From: Posidonia oceanica
Lineage: Eukaryota; Streptophyta; Magnoliopsida; Alismatales; Posidoniaceae
Assembly: GCA_037176725.1 (NCBI GenBank)
Contig: JAZBRS010000059.1
Span: 11,581,001 to 11,645,000, forward strand
Reading direction: 5' to 3'
Length of the DNA stretch: 64,000 nucleotides
The notes under the pieces were generated by a model. The model made no database searches. It worked only from the letters and a program-made list of their open reading frames with translations, and was not told the DNA's origin. This document shows, piece after piece, positions 21,328 to 31,971 of the stretch. Position 1 is the first letter of the stretch, and the number at the start of each line of letters is the position of its first letter. The position numbers were made by a program, and so were the translations under genes.

Positions 21328-22010
21328 TACCCCCACAGGATCAAGGGATGGATTTTGAAGGGGGATTTTTAATAGAGCAAAGGATTTTTTTTAGAGAGAG
21401 GAGAGATTTCTGAGAATTGAAATAGTGGAGAGATCCCCAGAGAGAGAAACCACGTCTTGAGAGAACCTTGAGAAAGTGGATTGAGTCCTTGAAAGAGCTT
21501 GAGTCTCCCTTTGTTGTCAACAGCATCATGACAACATATCTTGCACTTCGTGCATAGATAACATGGGGACTCTCTTTAACTTTTTTCTCTTTTCATATCA
21601 TATGTTTAATTCCATAGTATAATTGAGCATATTTATTTCATATATTGTTGTAGCTAGGCATACATTTCCGTTAGTTGCAACCGGGGGGATCAAACCCCTC
21701 AGGTGAGTATTTCGTTGTGTTTCTTTATGTCTTTTTTTTTTACTTACTCTGAATAGGTTACTACACCATGTTGATTCATATTTGCATCATTTCTGTTTGT
21801 TTTGTTAACATTTGTCATACAAGGAGGAAGAAGAAAGAAGAAGAGATTCACCAAGCACAGGCACCCTTGGGCGACGTAGGCATTGTCCCAAGGTAGCTGA
21901 ACCCACCACCATCACACATCTCCTCAAGGCGTCTCGAGGGCCAGCAAAAGCAAACCGAGAGTGGCGATCACACTGACTTCAACACACGTGGACTGGAGAA
22001 GTCGGATACA

Positions 22011-22956
22011 ACAAAAGGGGACCCCAAGAAGGAGCAAATAGAAACAAAGTAGAGGCAAAGCCTTCTTCTCCTCCTAACCCTCCTCCAAAACCCCATATCC
22101 ACACTCACGACAAAAGAATTAGGGTTCTAAGCTATGGGGAGGAATGCACTTACCTGTTTTGGCATTTGGTGTGGCTTCCTTGACGCTGGTGGCTTTCTCT
22201 GATTTGTAATGGCTCGAATGGCGGCTGTAGGGGCTGGACTGATTCGGTTGTGTCCCAGGAGTGTTTGGGGTGGCCGGAAGTGTGAGAATTCGATGGGTAT
22301 GTGGGCTGTGATGCTTTGGAAATCCTCAGGAAAATGGGTGCCCTCCTCAGGAAAAATGGGTGCCTCCCCCTTCATTGGAGAAGAAAAATCCTTTTTGTAT
22401 GGTTGCATGGGTTGAAACATAAGAAGTGGAAACGAGGGGATGTAGGACTTGGCTGGAAATGTGTTTAGGACAGAGGACACAAAGGCATTTGCATTTGGGA
22501 GTCATTTGGAATTCCAAAAGCAACCTTTGTCAGTCCCGGTGCGTTGAACGCCTACCTGAGTTGCGTCTTACTTAAGACGCTGCCTCAGGTAGCATCCTAC
22601 ACCCCAAAGAGCTGGACGATGTTAGACGCTGGCCTTCGTGCATCTTACATAAGACACGGACACATCCAGCGTCCAACGACCTAAAGAGTATTTTTGGATA
22701 TTTTTGGGTGTTTTGCTTGGATTTTTATTGGGCTTGGGCTTGGACTTGGGTTAAGGCTTGGTTTAGGACAAGGTTTGGGTTTAGGCTTAGTCTTGTACAA
22801 GGCTTAGGTTTAGGATTGGTTTTGGACAAGGCTTAGGTTTAGGCTTAGTCTGGGATTGGTTTCAGGACTAGTGAATAGGTGGGGGGCTGCCATGACCGAG
22901 CACATCCTTGGGAGAAAAAACTGCCGACGAAGGACTACAAAATAGAGGTGTCTACA
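22011..22956 (-). mobile_element. Partial 3' LTR of element D
   Basis: It starts at 22956 with TGTAGACACCTC (minus) next to the PPT and is cut by element A at 22011. GGCTTAGGTTTAG-like simple repeats fill 22720-22870. The frame at 22127-22480 (minus) has no recognisable domain and is not called as a gene. Confidence 0.7.
22538..22685. promoter_or_regulatory. Inverted-repeat word cluster in LTR D
   Basis: A nested palindrome: arms CTACCTGAG (22552) / CTCAGGTAG (22584) enclose GCGTCTTA / TAAGACGC with a 2-nt loop. Around it are GTGCGTTGAACGC, GTTAGACGCTGG and CAGCGTCCAACGACC. It shares the half-word GCGTCCAACG with element A. Confidence 0.5.
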
Positions 22957-22972
22957 GATGCCCCTCCCTGAG
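22957..22972 (-). other. Polypurine tract of element D
   Basis: CTCAGGGAGGGGCATC on the minus strand, directly before the LTR start TGTAGACACC. Confidence 0.85.
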
Positions 22973-23243
22973 CGAGGTCGAGGGAACCAAGGTCGCTACA
23001 CAGGGTTGACAAGACACCACGACTGTAGTCGGTGGGGAAGCAGTGTTGCTGTTGGTGTGAGTCACATATCCGGTAGATGTACTGAAAATCATGACTCGTT
23101 GCCATAATGCAAATGCTAATGTAAATGCTAGGATGCAATGCTGATGCTAATCCTGCAATGCTGATGGCATGCTGGTGCTCATATGTGCTAAAGTCGGCTA
23201 GGGGTGCGCGAGCGATGCATGTGTATGTGATGCTAATGTGGAT

Positions 23244-24490
23244 GTTGTGATACTGATGATGAGGATCACTAAGCCAGCAGCTCCAAGCGAGGATCGCTGA
23301 GCCGGTAGCTCTAAGCGAGGATCGCTGAGTCAGTAGCTCCAAGCAAGGATAAAGATCAAGATCGCCGAGCCGGTAGCTCCAGGTGAGAATCGTTAGGCTG
23401 GTAGCTCTAAGTGAGGATAAAGATCAAGATCGCCAAGCTGGTAGCTCCAGGTGAGGATTGCTGAACCGGTAGCTCTAAGCGATGATAAAGATTAAGATCG
23501 CTGAGCCAGTAGCTCCAAACGAGGATCGCTGAGCTGGTAGCTTTAAGCGATGATAAAGATTAAGATCGCCAAACCAGTAGCTGCAGGCAAAGATCGCTGA
23601 GCAAGTAGCTCTAAGCGAGGGTCGCTGAGCCGATAGCTTTAAGCGAGGACAAGGATCAAGATCGTCAAGCTGGTAGCTCCAGGCGAGGATCGCTGAGTCG
23701 ATAGCTCTAAGCGATGATGAAGATCAAGATCGCCGAGCCAGTAGCTCTAGGCGAGAATCACTGAGCTGGTAGCTCTAGGCGAGGATCACTGAGTCAGTAG
23801 CTCTAAGTGAGGACAAGGATCAAGATTGCCGAGCTGGTAGCTCCAGGCGAGGATCGTTGAGCCAGTAGCTCTAAGCGAGGATCGCTGAGCCGGTAGCTCT
23901 AAGCGAGGACAAGGATTAAGATCGCCGAGCCGGTAGCTCCAGGCGAGGATCACTGAGCCAGTAGCTCTAAGCGATAATGAAGATCAAGACTGCCGAGCCG
24001 GTAGCTCCAGGCGAGGATCGCTGAGCCGGTAGCTCTAAGCGAGGAACGCTGAGCCAGTAGCTCTAGGCGAGGATTGCTGAGCTAGTAGCTCTAAGCGATG
24101 ACTAGCTCCAGGCGAGGATCGCTGAGCCAGTAGCTCTAAGCGATGATGAAGATCAAGATCGCCGAGCCGGTAGCTCCAGGCGAGGATCGCTGAGGTGGTA
24201 GCTCTAAGCGAGGAACGCTGAGCCGGTAGCTCTAGGCGAGGATTGCTGAGCTAGTAGCTCTAAGCAATGACAAGGATCAAGATCGCCGAGCCGGTAGCTC
24301 CAGGCGAGGATCGCTGAGCCGGTAGTTCTAAGCGATGATGAAGATCAAGATCATCGAGCCGGTAGCTCCAGGCGAGGATCGCTTAGCCGGTAGTTCTAAG
24401 CGAGGATCACTGAGCCGGTAGCTCCAAGTGAGGATCGCTGAGCCAGTAGCTCTAAACAATGATAAAGATTAAGATTGCCGAGCCGGTAGC
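23244..24490 (-). repeat. Hairpin repeat array of element D
   Basis: About 40 units of 28-38 bp. Each unit folds: outer arms TCGCT/AGCGA, inner arms GAGC/GCTC, loop CGGTA. Alternative units keep pairing with two-sided changes: TCGCC/GGCGA and TCACT/AGTGA. Units are joined by GATGAAGATCAAGA-type linkers. The array is in the 3' untranslated region, close to the PPT. Confidence 0.85.
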
Positions 24491-24842
24491 TGCTATAGAT
24501 ATTCTATTTTCGCATTTCTAAGAGTTCTTATGAGGGTAGAAACCTTAAGGCGTCCCAAATCTCGTGCCTAAGTTTTGATAACACATCTTCCAGATGTTCC
24601 TTGATTTCTTCAAAGCATCACTCGATCCTACCTTAACTCAGGTCGTTAGCTGTGGCAGAGCTAACGCACTCAGACCCGTGGCAAGTCCGAGTACCCTAAG
24701 TATCCATTATTTCTACTCAGATTTGTGACAAATTTGAGTTAACAGAGATGCCTTCTTGATTTCATAGACTATCTGTAGTTTCTCGGCCTTCTATCTTGTT
24801 TTCTCTGACCAAAACCTGGAAAATAGGGCTGGAAATGACCTG

Positions 24843-25265
24843 AGCTCATTAGTAGCCAACTGAGGAGGTGACCATGCTAGGCACCCGGTCAGCCGGTGAC
24901 TAACATAGGCATCAACACAGCAGGCGACTAACAGTCGTGGGTTCCATTAACCGCCTCTGATAGTTGTTTTAGTGGTTATTTCCCACGATCCTCTCAACCC
25001 TTAGGCGCTAACTCAACCGGTGACTAAGAGGTCAAGGAACTGCAATGGTTTTTCCACGATCCCCTCGACCGTTAGGCACCAACCCAACCCGCGACTAATG
25101 ATCGTGGCCTCCTTTGAACCGCTTTTCCACGGTTATTTCCCACGATCCCCTTGACTGTTAGGTGCCAACTCAACCGGTGACTAACAGTCGTGGCCTCGTT
25201 CCCACGATTCTCCCACATTTGACTGGGCGGTTACTAGCCTTAGTCGCCACCTCAACAGGCGACTA
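24843..25265. promoter_or_regulatory. CCACGATC/GGCGACTAA hairpin words in U3 of B1
   Basis: At least three units with arms CCACGATC...GATCGTGG. One spans 25054-25107 with perfect 8-bp arms, another 25139-25193 with CCACGA/TCGTGG. Each encloses GTTAGGC(A/G)CCAAC and a (G/T)GACTAA segment. The LTR of B2 has the same units at about 33560-33820. Confidence 0.6.
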
Positions 25266-25315
25266 ACCCTAACTGCCACTTTTTCTAGAATTTTCTGAAT
25301 TCCAACCGCCCTCAC

Positions 25316-25344
25316 CCCTAGAGTCTATAAATAGACCCCCTAGG
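25316..25344 (+). promoter_or_regulatory. TATA box of B1 LTR inside an inverted repeat
   Basis: TATAAATA at 25326. GTCTA (25323) and TAGAC (25332) pair around TAAA, with outer CCCTAG/CCTAGG. Same design as in LTR A and LTR B2. Confidence 0.7.
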
Positions 25345-25987
25345 CTAGTGTTTTGACCCCCAGCTAGTTGTGAGGAAAACCTACCTTGGAGAAATTCCCT
25401 TTAGGTTTCTATGGTTTTGAGCTCCCCTTTCAAATAGCTAGAGTTTCCAAGCTAGAAACCCTAGTCTCTACCTTCGAAAGAGAAACCTAGATCCCAGAGA
25501 TCACTACACCCAACTACGATCCCAGAGATCTCGAGCTTAGCCGGAGCTCCGACCGTGCCTCCATTTCTACTCCACTGCATACAGCATGAGGGTGAAGGGA
25601 GTATCTTCTTCCCAATCTTTTTCATTTACATTTCATATTGCATTCTATAGAATAGGACCCATAGCATATGCATGCGAGGCACAACCCCCGGTTAGTAATA
25701 GATCTATTTGTTCCTAGTATTCTCTATTCTTCTTTGTTATCATTTACTACACTTAAACTAATCTAGATCGTTTTCATTTTGTTTTGAAGGGAAGGAAAAC
25801 GCTTACGTAACACGAGGGAGCCGCTAGACGACATCTAGCCGTCGATCTAGTGGTCCGAGGACCCGCATCTTCACAATCTCCCCTAGGTGTCTTGTCTACC
25901 TAAAGGCGAGTGGCGATCACAACAAATGCTGTCGACGTCGTGGAAGCGCCGGCATCTTCTTCAACACCCCCCAAATCCACATCCATA

Positions 25988-27401
25988 GAATCTGGCGATC
26001 ACGGTGGGACTCGACTTTAGCCAACTCCCATGCTACATAAGTGAGTTCTTTTTCCCCTCTTTCCCTTTTATTTTTTTTAGATCTAGGTGTAGTTTTTGGT
26101 TTGGGTGATCGTGCGTTTAGGTTTTCACGACACCCCAAACCTTTTATCATTTTTTCTGTTTCTGACGTCAGTAAAACCCAAAGCTCCAACAGCTGGGTCT
26201 GTTTTACTGAGGTCAGAAGACTCTGGCACTGAGCTGCCTGTCCAAGGGGCGTCTGTCCTAGCCGCACCACCAGGAGGCGACTGACAGAGGCGCCATTAAC
26301 ACGGGCGACTCATTCCAGTCTGTTTTTTCACTGCAGATCGTTAGTTTTTCTGTAATCTGTGTTGTATTTTTGGATCTGCAGTTGCATAAAAAATTAAAAA
26401 CAACTATTCCTGTCCACTATGTCTTAGTTTTTTTTTTGTTTTTTAACGGTTTTTAAATTTGTTTGTGTCCACCCTTAAGGTGGAAACTAATTGTTTTATA
26501 TTAAAGTTAAAGTTCCTTGAGGAAGTCTTCCTCTAGCTAGAACAATTAACCTGAGCGAACCCGGGCCAGTGCAAGTCGCTCTCCCATACTCAGTATTAGT
26601 TGTAATAGTTAGATCAAGATCTCAAAGTGTCCCAAGTGTTATTATTGACTCCTCTTTCTCCCCAAGTCAATATTAAAACTTGGTAGATACTTTATACTTT
26701 ATTATTTCGTGTTTATTTCCTATTTTTGTGGTTTGTTAAGTGCCGAGCCTAAGGACAGAATCCTAGGTGGAGGGTCCCTCTTTAGAGAGACAAGCCCCTC
26801 ATCTAGGCCTTCTTGGTGGACCCTAAAGAAGGTCAAGGAGTGGTACCTGAAAAAGAAAAAAATCCCATTTACTTGTGACACACACACGAGTTTAATTAAT
26901 CAACTAATTAAACACTTAAACAAGCAAAAGCGGTGCTCTATTTGAAACATCATTTCACTTTTTTTTCTGACTGTTGCATGGTCTGTCCAAGACAGACCTA
27001 ATTTGCTGACTGAACAGAGGCATAGCCGCCTATTCAGAAGGTGCCTCACTCAGCCGCCAGTGCAAACGGTGACTTGTTTGGCCGCCTGTTCTACAGGCGA
27101 CAGCTGGGAAACCTTTTCGTTTCAGAGTGCCTTGCTTGCAGGGATTTCTTTTTTTTACTGTTCGCAGATTGCAGGAGTGACGGCATAAACTGTTCCTTTT
27201 TATCTTCCTTTATTCCATCGAGTCTGTATTAACTAGTGTATCGAGTCTGTAATTTCTTTTTCTTTTTCTTTTTTCCCATAATAGTCTGTAATAGCCTGGA
27301 AAAAAAAAAGAGAAAAAAAGAAGAAAAGAAGAAAAGAAGAAAAAAAAGAAAAGAAAGAAAAAGAAAAAGGAAAAAAGAAAGAAAAAAGAAAAAGAAAAAA
27401 A
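25988..27401 (+). other. Leader of B1
   Basis: Non-coding. Word clusters occur at 26208-26300 (GGCGACTGACAG, GGCGCC) and 27010-27105, the latter with a perfect inverted repeat CGCCTGT/ACAGGCG at 27083-27099. A purine-only tract lies at 27299-27401. Layout as in A and B2. Confidence 0.7.
25993..26013 (+). other. Primer-binding site of B1
   Basis: TGGCGATCACGGTGGGACTC, starting with TGG as required to pair with a tRNA CCA end, five bases after the LTR end. Ogre elements use tRNA-Arg; the match here was not verified. Confidence 0.7.
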
Positions 27402-29240
27402 ATGGAATACACTAGCACATCATGTATCTCTACCTCCACGGCGCAATAAAGCCTAGGCCCAGATGGGTTCTTCTTCAGGGACTCAACCTCACAGACAGAA
27501 GGCCAGGAACCCCTGACTTCCCACGAGCCGCCGGCCAGCGAAGGTTCCCACACGTCTCCATCCCCTTCAATTACAACACTGATACAAATGAAGAAGGAAG
27601 GGAGGTGGATCAGTCCCAAACATGGAGCACTGAGCCTGAGCTCACACATCTGGGGTTGGCTTCCCATGTAGTGCCTCCCGTCGTGACTACCTCTCGTCCA
27701 ACTGAAGAAGAAACCTACGAGGTTCGACAGTCCCTGGCTCAACAACACTTCACATACGCGAACCCACAAACCTCAACCATCCAAGAACACCACAACCACT
27801 TATTCCATACACCAGTCTATATGCATACCATACCAAACCCAACCTTCCCTAATCAAAGTTCCTACCCACCATACCACACAACGCCCACCTACCCTTACAT
27901 CCATCCAACTCCGCCATATACAACCCAATACATACCACAACCTCCCGCTAATACACAATACTATCCCACACCACCTCAAACATCACTCTTCCATCCACAA
28001 CAGCCTCCTGTCAACCCTCAATACTACCCCACTCAAACCTAGTCATCTTTCTTTCCCCCGCAACATAACCCACCATTCCCACAGACACACAGACACTCGA
28101 GCCAGGGACAACAGGCCACACCAGGAACGGATTTCAAAAGGATGATCGCTGAAGCGCTAGCAGAGGCTGGAGTCACTTCAAAGACACCCATCGGCTACGA
28201 CATCTCCAAGTTCCCTCATTTCACCCTTCCTCCAGGGTTTAAAATGCCGAAGATGAGGAAATATAATGGAACAGAGGATCCCAGGAATCACATAGTTGCC
28301 TTCACTATAGATACTCTGCCGTACTGTTACGACGCTAGGCTCACCGCATACCTTTTCTTCAAGACGCTTGAGGAAGAAGCCTTGAAGTGGTTTGACACCC
28401 TAACTTCCTATGATCTCCAGGATTTTAGGATAATTGAGGAAAAATTTCTAAACCAATACAGTCACCGGGTGCCACACAAACCCACTGCGGGCGACCTCAC
28501 AGCTGAGAGGATGAGGCCTAATGAAGATTTCGTCACCTTCGCCAGCCGATGGAGGGACATGGCCACTCGATCAGAGTGCTACATACCCAATGGCCAAGCC
28601 GTGGAGATAATTGCAAGAAATACCATGGGAGCACTCAGGGCTGGACTGTTGGTAGGTGACTTCCACACCTATCAGCAGTTATACAAGCGGGCCGCCAAAG
28701 TAATGCGCAACAAAGAAGAGCTACCATTCCTGGAGCTCGAAGCAAAGAACAGGAAGAAGACTGCGGGGCATACAATAGAAGGTGTCACTGGCAACATGGC
28801 ATAGCTAACCATGCAGAACCAAAGGGGATGGAAGGGACAACAATTTCAACAGCCTCAGTACCAACAAGCAGAGTAGCAGAGGTAGCCAATCCAGCAGTTC
28901 CAACCCCAGCACTCCAACTTCCATATGAATGCCCAACAGGGGCAAATAAACAATCAAAGTAAGGCACCATCGCAGGGCCAGAGGAGCTATCATAATGTTC
29001 CTCCACCACAGGCACCTAGAGGGCCAAGAAGGCAGAGTTACCCACCACTTCCAGAAACGCTCCCAGACATCTTCAAAATGCTGGTTGAAAGTGGAGACTT
29101 GCAACTCCCATTGCCAAAGCCAAACGCTCCAAACACAAACATGTCCAAGTACTGTGCATATCACCAGAAAAATGGACACACACTCGAGGAATGTTATGTG
29201 TTAAAAGACAGAATATATGATCTACATGATTAGGGAGAAA
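27402..29240 (+). pseudogene. gag: B1 gag
   Basis: The ATG at 27402 abuts the purine tract and matches the B2 start. A Pro/Tyr/Thr-rich arm (YPPYHTTPTYPYIHP) is followed by the capsid core 28142-28804 (MIAEALAEAGV, LPPGFKMPKMRKY, TFASRWRDMATRS) and a zinc knuckle C-x2-H-x4-H-x4-C at 29153-29194. Stops: TAG at 28040 and 28802 (B2 has CAG at both), two TAGs near 28877, one near 29231. Frameshifts occur early, near 27420, and near 29240. Confidence 0.85.
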
Positions 29241-29469
29241 TAATGTGGTCAGCCCTCAAAGACAGGCTCAAGGAGGCTGGACTGGACAACACAAACTCCA
29301 AATACATCAGAACCCTTTGCCTAATCATTCAGTGGCATACTTGGGGGCAGAAGGCAGTCCACCAGAGGCCGAGACTATGTCCATCTGCCTACTCGAATCA
29401 GAGCTTGAACTGGTCTCCTCCATTGAAGAAAGTGATGAGCCTGAAACCTACTCAGAACAGGGATCCATA

Positions 29470-30150
29470 GAATGGGATTTCCCAATAGAAGCAATACAAG
29501 ACAAAGAAAGCAAGGCAAATGACCTGGCGCTACTCAAATGCTTCAAGTTCCTCCCTGGCGAAGATCAACCCCAAGAACTGGACGGTGAGACAGATACCTT
29601 TGTGCTAGCCCGGGAGATCATTGCAGGATACGAGCGGAGGAATATAGCCTTCAAAGACTCGAAACTACCTGCTCCAAAGGAACAACTCTAGCCCTTAGTT
29701 ATCACTGTAGAGGTCAATGGTTACCTCCTCCCTGGCATACTTGTAGACACAGGGGCTAGTCGCAGTGCATGCTCTTTAAACACACTCGACTACCTGGATG
29801 TCGGAGAAGTAGAAATCGCCAAGGAAAAGTTCTTCTGCAAGGGCTTTGATAACAATCAGACAGAGGTGATAGGGACGATTCAGCTAGCAATTACTATCGG
29901 CCCCCTCACCAGCACTACCAAGGTGATGGTAGTGGAGTGTCAATTAGTAGAACCGTTAATCCTGGGAAGAGCCTGGTTGGCAGAAATCTGTGCAGTCGTA
30001 TCCCCGACGCACCAACTCTTAAAGTTCAAATTCCAAGGGGAGGTGATCACCATCAAAGCAGACCATGAAACATACCTAGAAATGATCTGGAGACCCTATC
30101 TAATGGGATTTCACATGGGAGGTTCATCACCAGATGGCACAGGTAACTAG
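29470..30150 (+). pseudogene. B1 first retropepsin (PR1)
   Basis: Lead-in FKDSKLPAP, then VITVEVNG, LVDTGASRS with the D-T-G at 29746-29754, IGPLTSTTKVMVV and LILGRAWLAE. One TAG at 29689. Domain order and sequence match PR1 of element A closely, so the duplication predates the A/B split. Confidence 0.8.
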
Positions 30151-30456
30151 ATAGATGACTGTAATGATGAAGCCCCGAGCATCCAAGGAATTCAGCAGCT
30201 CACAAATGTTCAAGCCATCCAAGGGTGCACCCAGGTTCAGAGGCCTGCGCTACTAAGTTCATCTCAGCTGCCCGTAAATCAGGGGCAGTCTCTCCTCAGA
30301 AGGCCTACGTCTTTGCTCAAGTCTGGCTACACCAGGGAAGTGCACAATTAAGCTCAGCAAGCCCCCATCACAAGAACAGGGCGGATCTCCAACCAAGTCG
30401 CACCGCCTCTGTCTGATGTAGAACAAGCCGTCTCTCCGCCCCACTAAGAGTTCCAC

Positions 30457-31434
30457 ATGCCCCGGAGAGTAGAAAGCGCCTTTGACATCCTAGAGCAACT
30501 CAGGAAGACACAAGTGAAGATCTCCATATATGAGCTGATCAGAGCCTCAGAGAAGCACCGAGACATCCTGATGGAGGTATTGAAGAAGGCTCAAGTACTG
30601 GAGGACATACCCGTTGAAACTTTGGCAACCGTTGCTGCTGTCGCGTTCATAGAGCCTACGATCTTCTTCACTGATTCCGAGCTAGCTCCTCCTGAGAGAA
30701 GAACTCTACCATTAAGTATTACTGTTGTAATAAACAATTATAAACTTTGTGGTGTGCTTGTGGATACAGGGGCAACTCTAAATGTATGCTCCCTAGAAAC
30801 CCTGCAGTTAATTGGGCTAACAGAGTCTCAATTATGCCTAGCAACCTTAACTGTATCAGGGTACGATAACAACAAGAAAATAGCTCTAGGGAAGATCACC
30901 GTCAAAGTTACCATTGGCCCTCTCCAAATAGAAACAGAACTAATAATAGTCAATGCACCAATCTCGTATCGACTCATCCTAGGGCGCCAATGGATCGAAG
31001 AGATCAAGGCAGTCACCTCCCTGCACCACCAATGCATGAAGTTCCCTTACCAAGGGAAGATCATCAAAATACTGGGAGATGAGCCAGTAGAAGCGGAAGC
31101 CCACCTAGTGACAGTCCTGACTACCACTCCGACACCATTAATCAGGGACTCGGCAGCTAAGGCTGTGAACAATATGAAGAAAGCCTTTACCCCCCGGAGT
31201 ATTGACATAAATCAATACGATTACCCGGACCACATGAAAAGGCCATGGGGGATTCTCCACAATATAGGGTACACCCCAAGGAAAGGACTCAGCCGCCAAG
31301 AGCAAGGAATGAAGGACGCACTCGAAACACCTGAGGAGCACAGTTGTACACGGCTGGGGTACCTTGGATACCCAGATGCGAGCAAACCTCTGGCATGGTC
31401 CCTAGCCAACCACTTCATATTAGTTGGGCTATAA
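30457..31434 (+). pseudogene. B1 second retropepsin (PR2) and G-patch
   Basis: An intact frame of 325 codons. FDILEQLRKTQVKISIYELI, then FTDSELAPPERR, LVDTGATLNVCSL with the D-T-G at 30763-30771, LILGRQWIEE, and at 31243-31311 a G-patch-like WGILHNIGYTPRKGL...QGM. It is the least damaged protein of the window's + strand and shows that PR2 keeps all catalytic residues. Pro/Ser/Glu-rich linker follows to 31824. Confidence 0.85.
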
Positions 31435-31820
31435 GTACACGACAAGCGAGCATTGGACACGGTTCCCAGCCTCCCATCGACAACACCTGCAACTTCTTCT
31501 CACCGCCTTGAAGACGCTTCCAAGCCTGTCATCCTCGGCACTCCAACGGATCCCGAGACAGCACCGACTCCTTCCCCCTGCCTGGAAGAAGTTCCAGTCA
31601 TCCTCAACGCTCTGACGAAGCCCGAGAAAGAAGCACCAACCTATTGCACAAAGGAGGTCCCTACTGTTGTTCTCCCCGCTTCTGCAAAATCTCCCTTGCC
31701 TCCAGACGTCCAAGCAAGCGACTCCTCCGGAATTCCCACTGAAGACACTGAAGCTGAAGACTCTGACCCCGTCTGCGAGCTCACTTGCCTCTTCAGCGAC
31801 CTACGGCCTTGCCCCTCTGC

Positions 31821-31971
31821 GTAAGAAGGGACCGGGGCTATAGACTGAACGCCCGATGGCGAACTGCCTCCACCGTGAAGGCACTCCTAGGGGCAAACCC
31901 CCTACTCTTGTAAATAACTTCTTTCCCGCATTTAATTCCTGCATTTTGTTTTCGCATGATTTACTTTCCAG
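31821..31971 (+). other. Candidate intron joining pro and RT frames in B1
   Basis: A consensus donor GTAAGA at 31821 overlaps the stop that ends the gag-pro frame. Acceptors TTACTTTCCAG (31971) or TTTATTTCCTAG (31986) give introns of 151 or 166 nt, both of remainder 1. That is exactly what is needed to enter the RT frame, which is open from 31856. It matches the spliced intron known in Ogre. Confidence 0.6.

Larger units (their letters stand above)
1..22010 (+). mobile_element. Element A: Tat/Ogre-type Ty3/gypsy retrotransposon, 5' LTR outside window
   Basis: The internal region reads gag, protease x2, G-patch, RT, RNase H, aRNH, integrase on the + strand. It is followed by 7 kb holding three antisense PMD genes, four tandem arrays, a PPT at 20711 and a 3' LTR from 20725. 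The dual RNase H and the lack of a chromodomain after integrase place it in the Tat lineage (known family knowledge). Position 1 already lies in the leader, because it matches the layout downstream of the primer site in elements B1 and B2. The element therefore exceeds 23 kb with its missing LTR. It is inserted in the LTR of minus-strand element D, whose sequence resumes at 22011. All coding parts carry in-frame stops, so it is not autonomous now. Confidence 0.9.
20725..22010 (+). mobile_element. 3' LTR of element A
   Basis: It begins TGTAGATACCCCATTTTGG after the PPT and ends most likely GTCGGATACA at 22010 (TG...CA). U3 has two word clusters, a TATA box at 21314, and a late segment GAGTGGCGATCACA shared with the end region of the B LTRs. 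The 5' partner is outside the window. The right end is the less certain one. Confidence 0.8.
22011..24490 (-). mobile_element. Element D: 3' end of a minus-strand Tat-type element
   Basis: Read on the minus strand it gives a tandem array, a segment shared with element C (around AGGGTTGACAAGACACC), a PPT, then the first 946 bp of the 3' LTR. A is inserted in its LTR, B1 in its array (left flank GTAGC). No coding part of D is in the window. Confidence 0.75.
24491..25987 (+). mobile_element. 5' LTR of element B1
   Basis: It starts TGCTATAGATATTC, related to TGTAGATATCCC of B2, and ends CATCCATA five bases before the primer site. U3 has a hairpin word cluster (24843-25265), a TATA at 25326, and a telobox-like AAACCCTAG at 25456. 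About 1.5 kb. Confidence 0.8.

Noticed and set aside
22127..22480. 117-codon minus-strand frame in LTR D
   Set aside because: Within an LTR; no recognisable motif; Pro-rich by composition.
23244..24490. CRISPR-like array of repeats and spacers
   Set aside because: Units are nearly contiguous, lack unique spacers of constant length, and lie next to a retrotransposon PPT in plant DNA.
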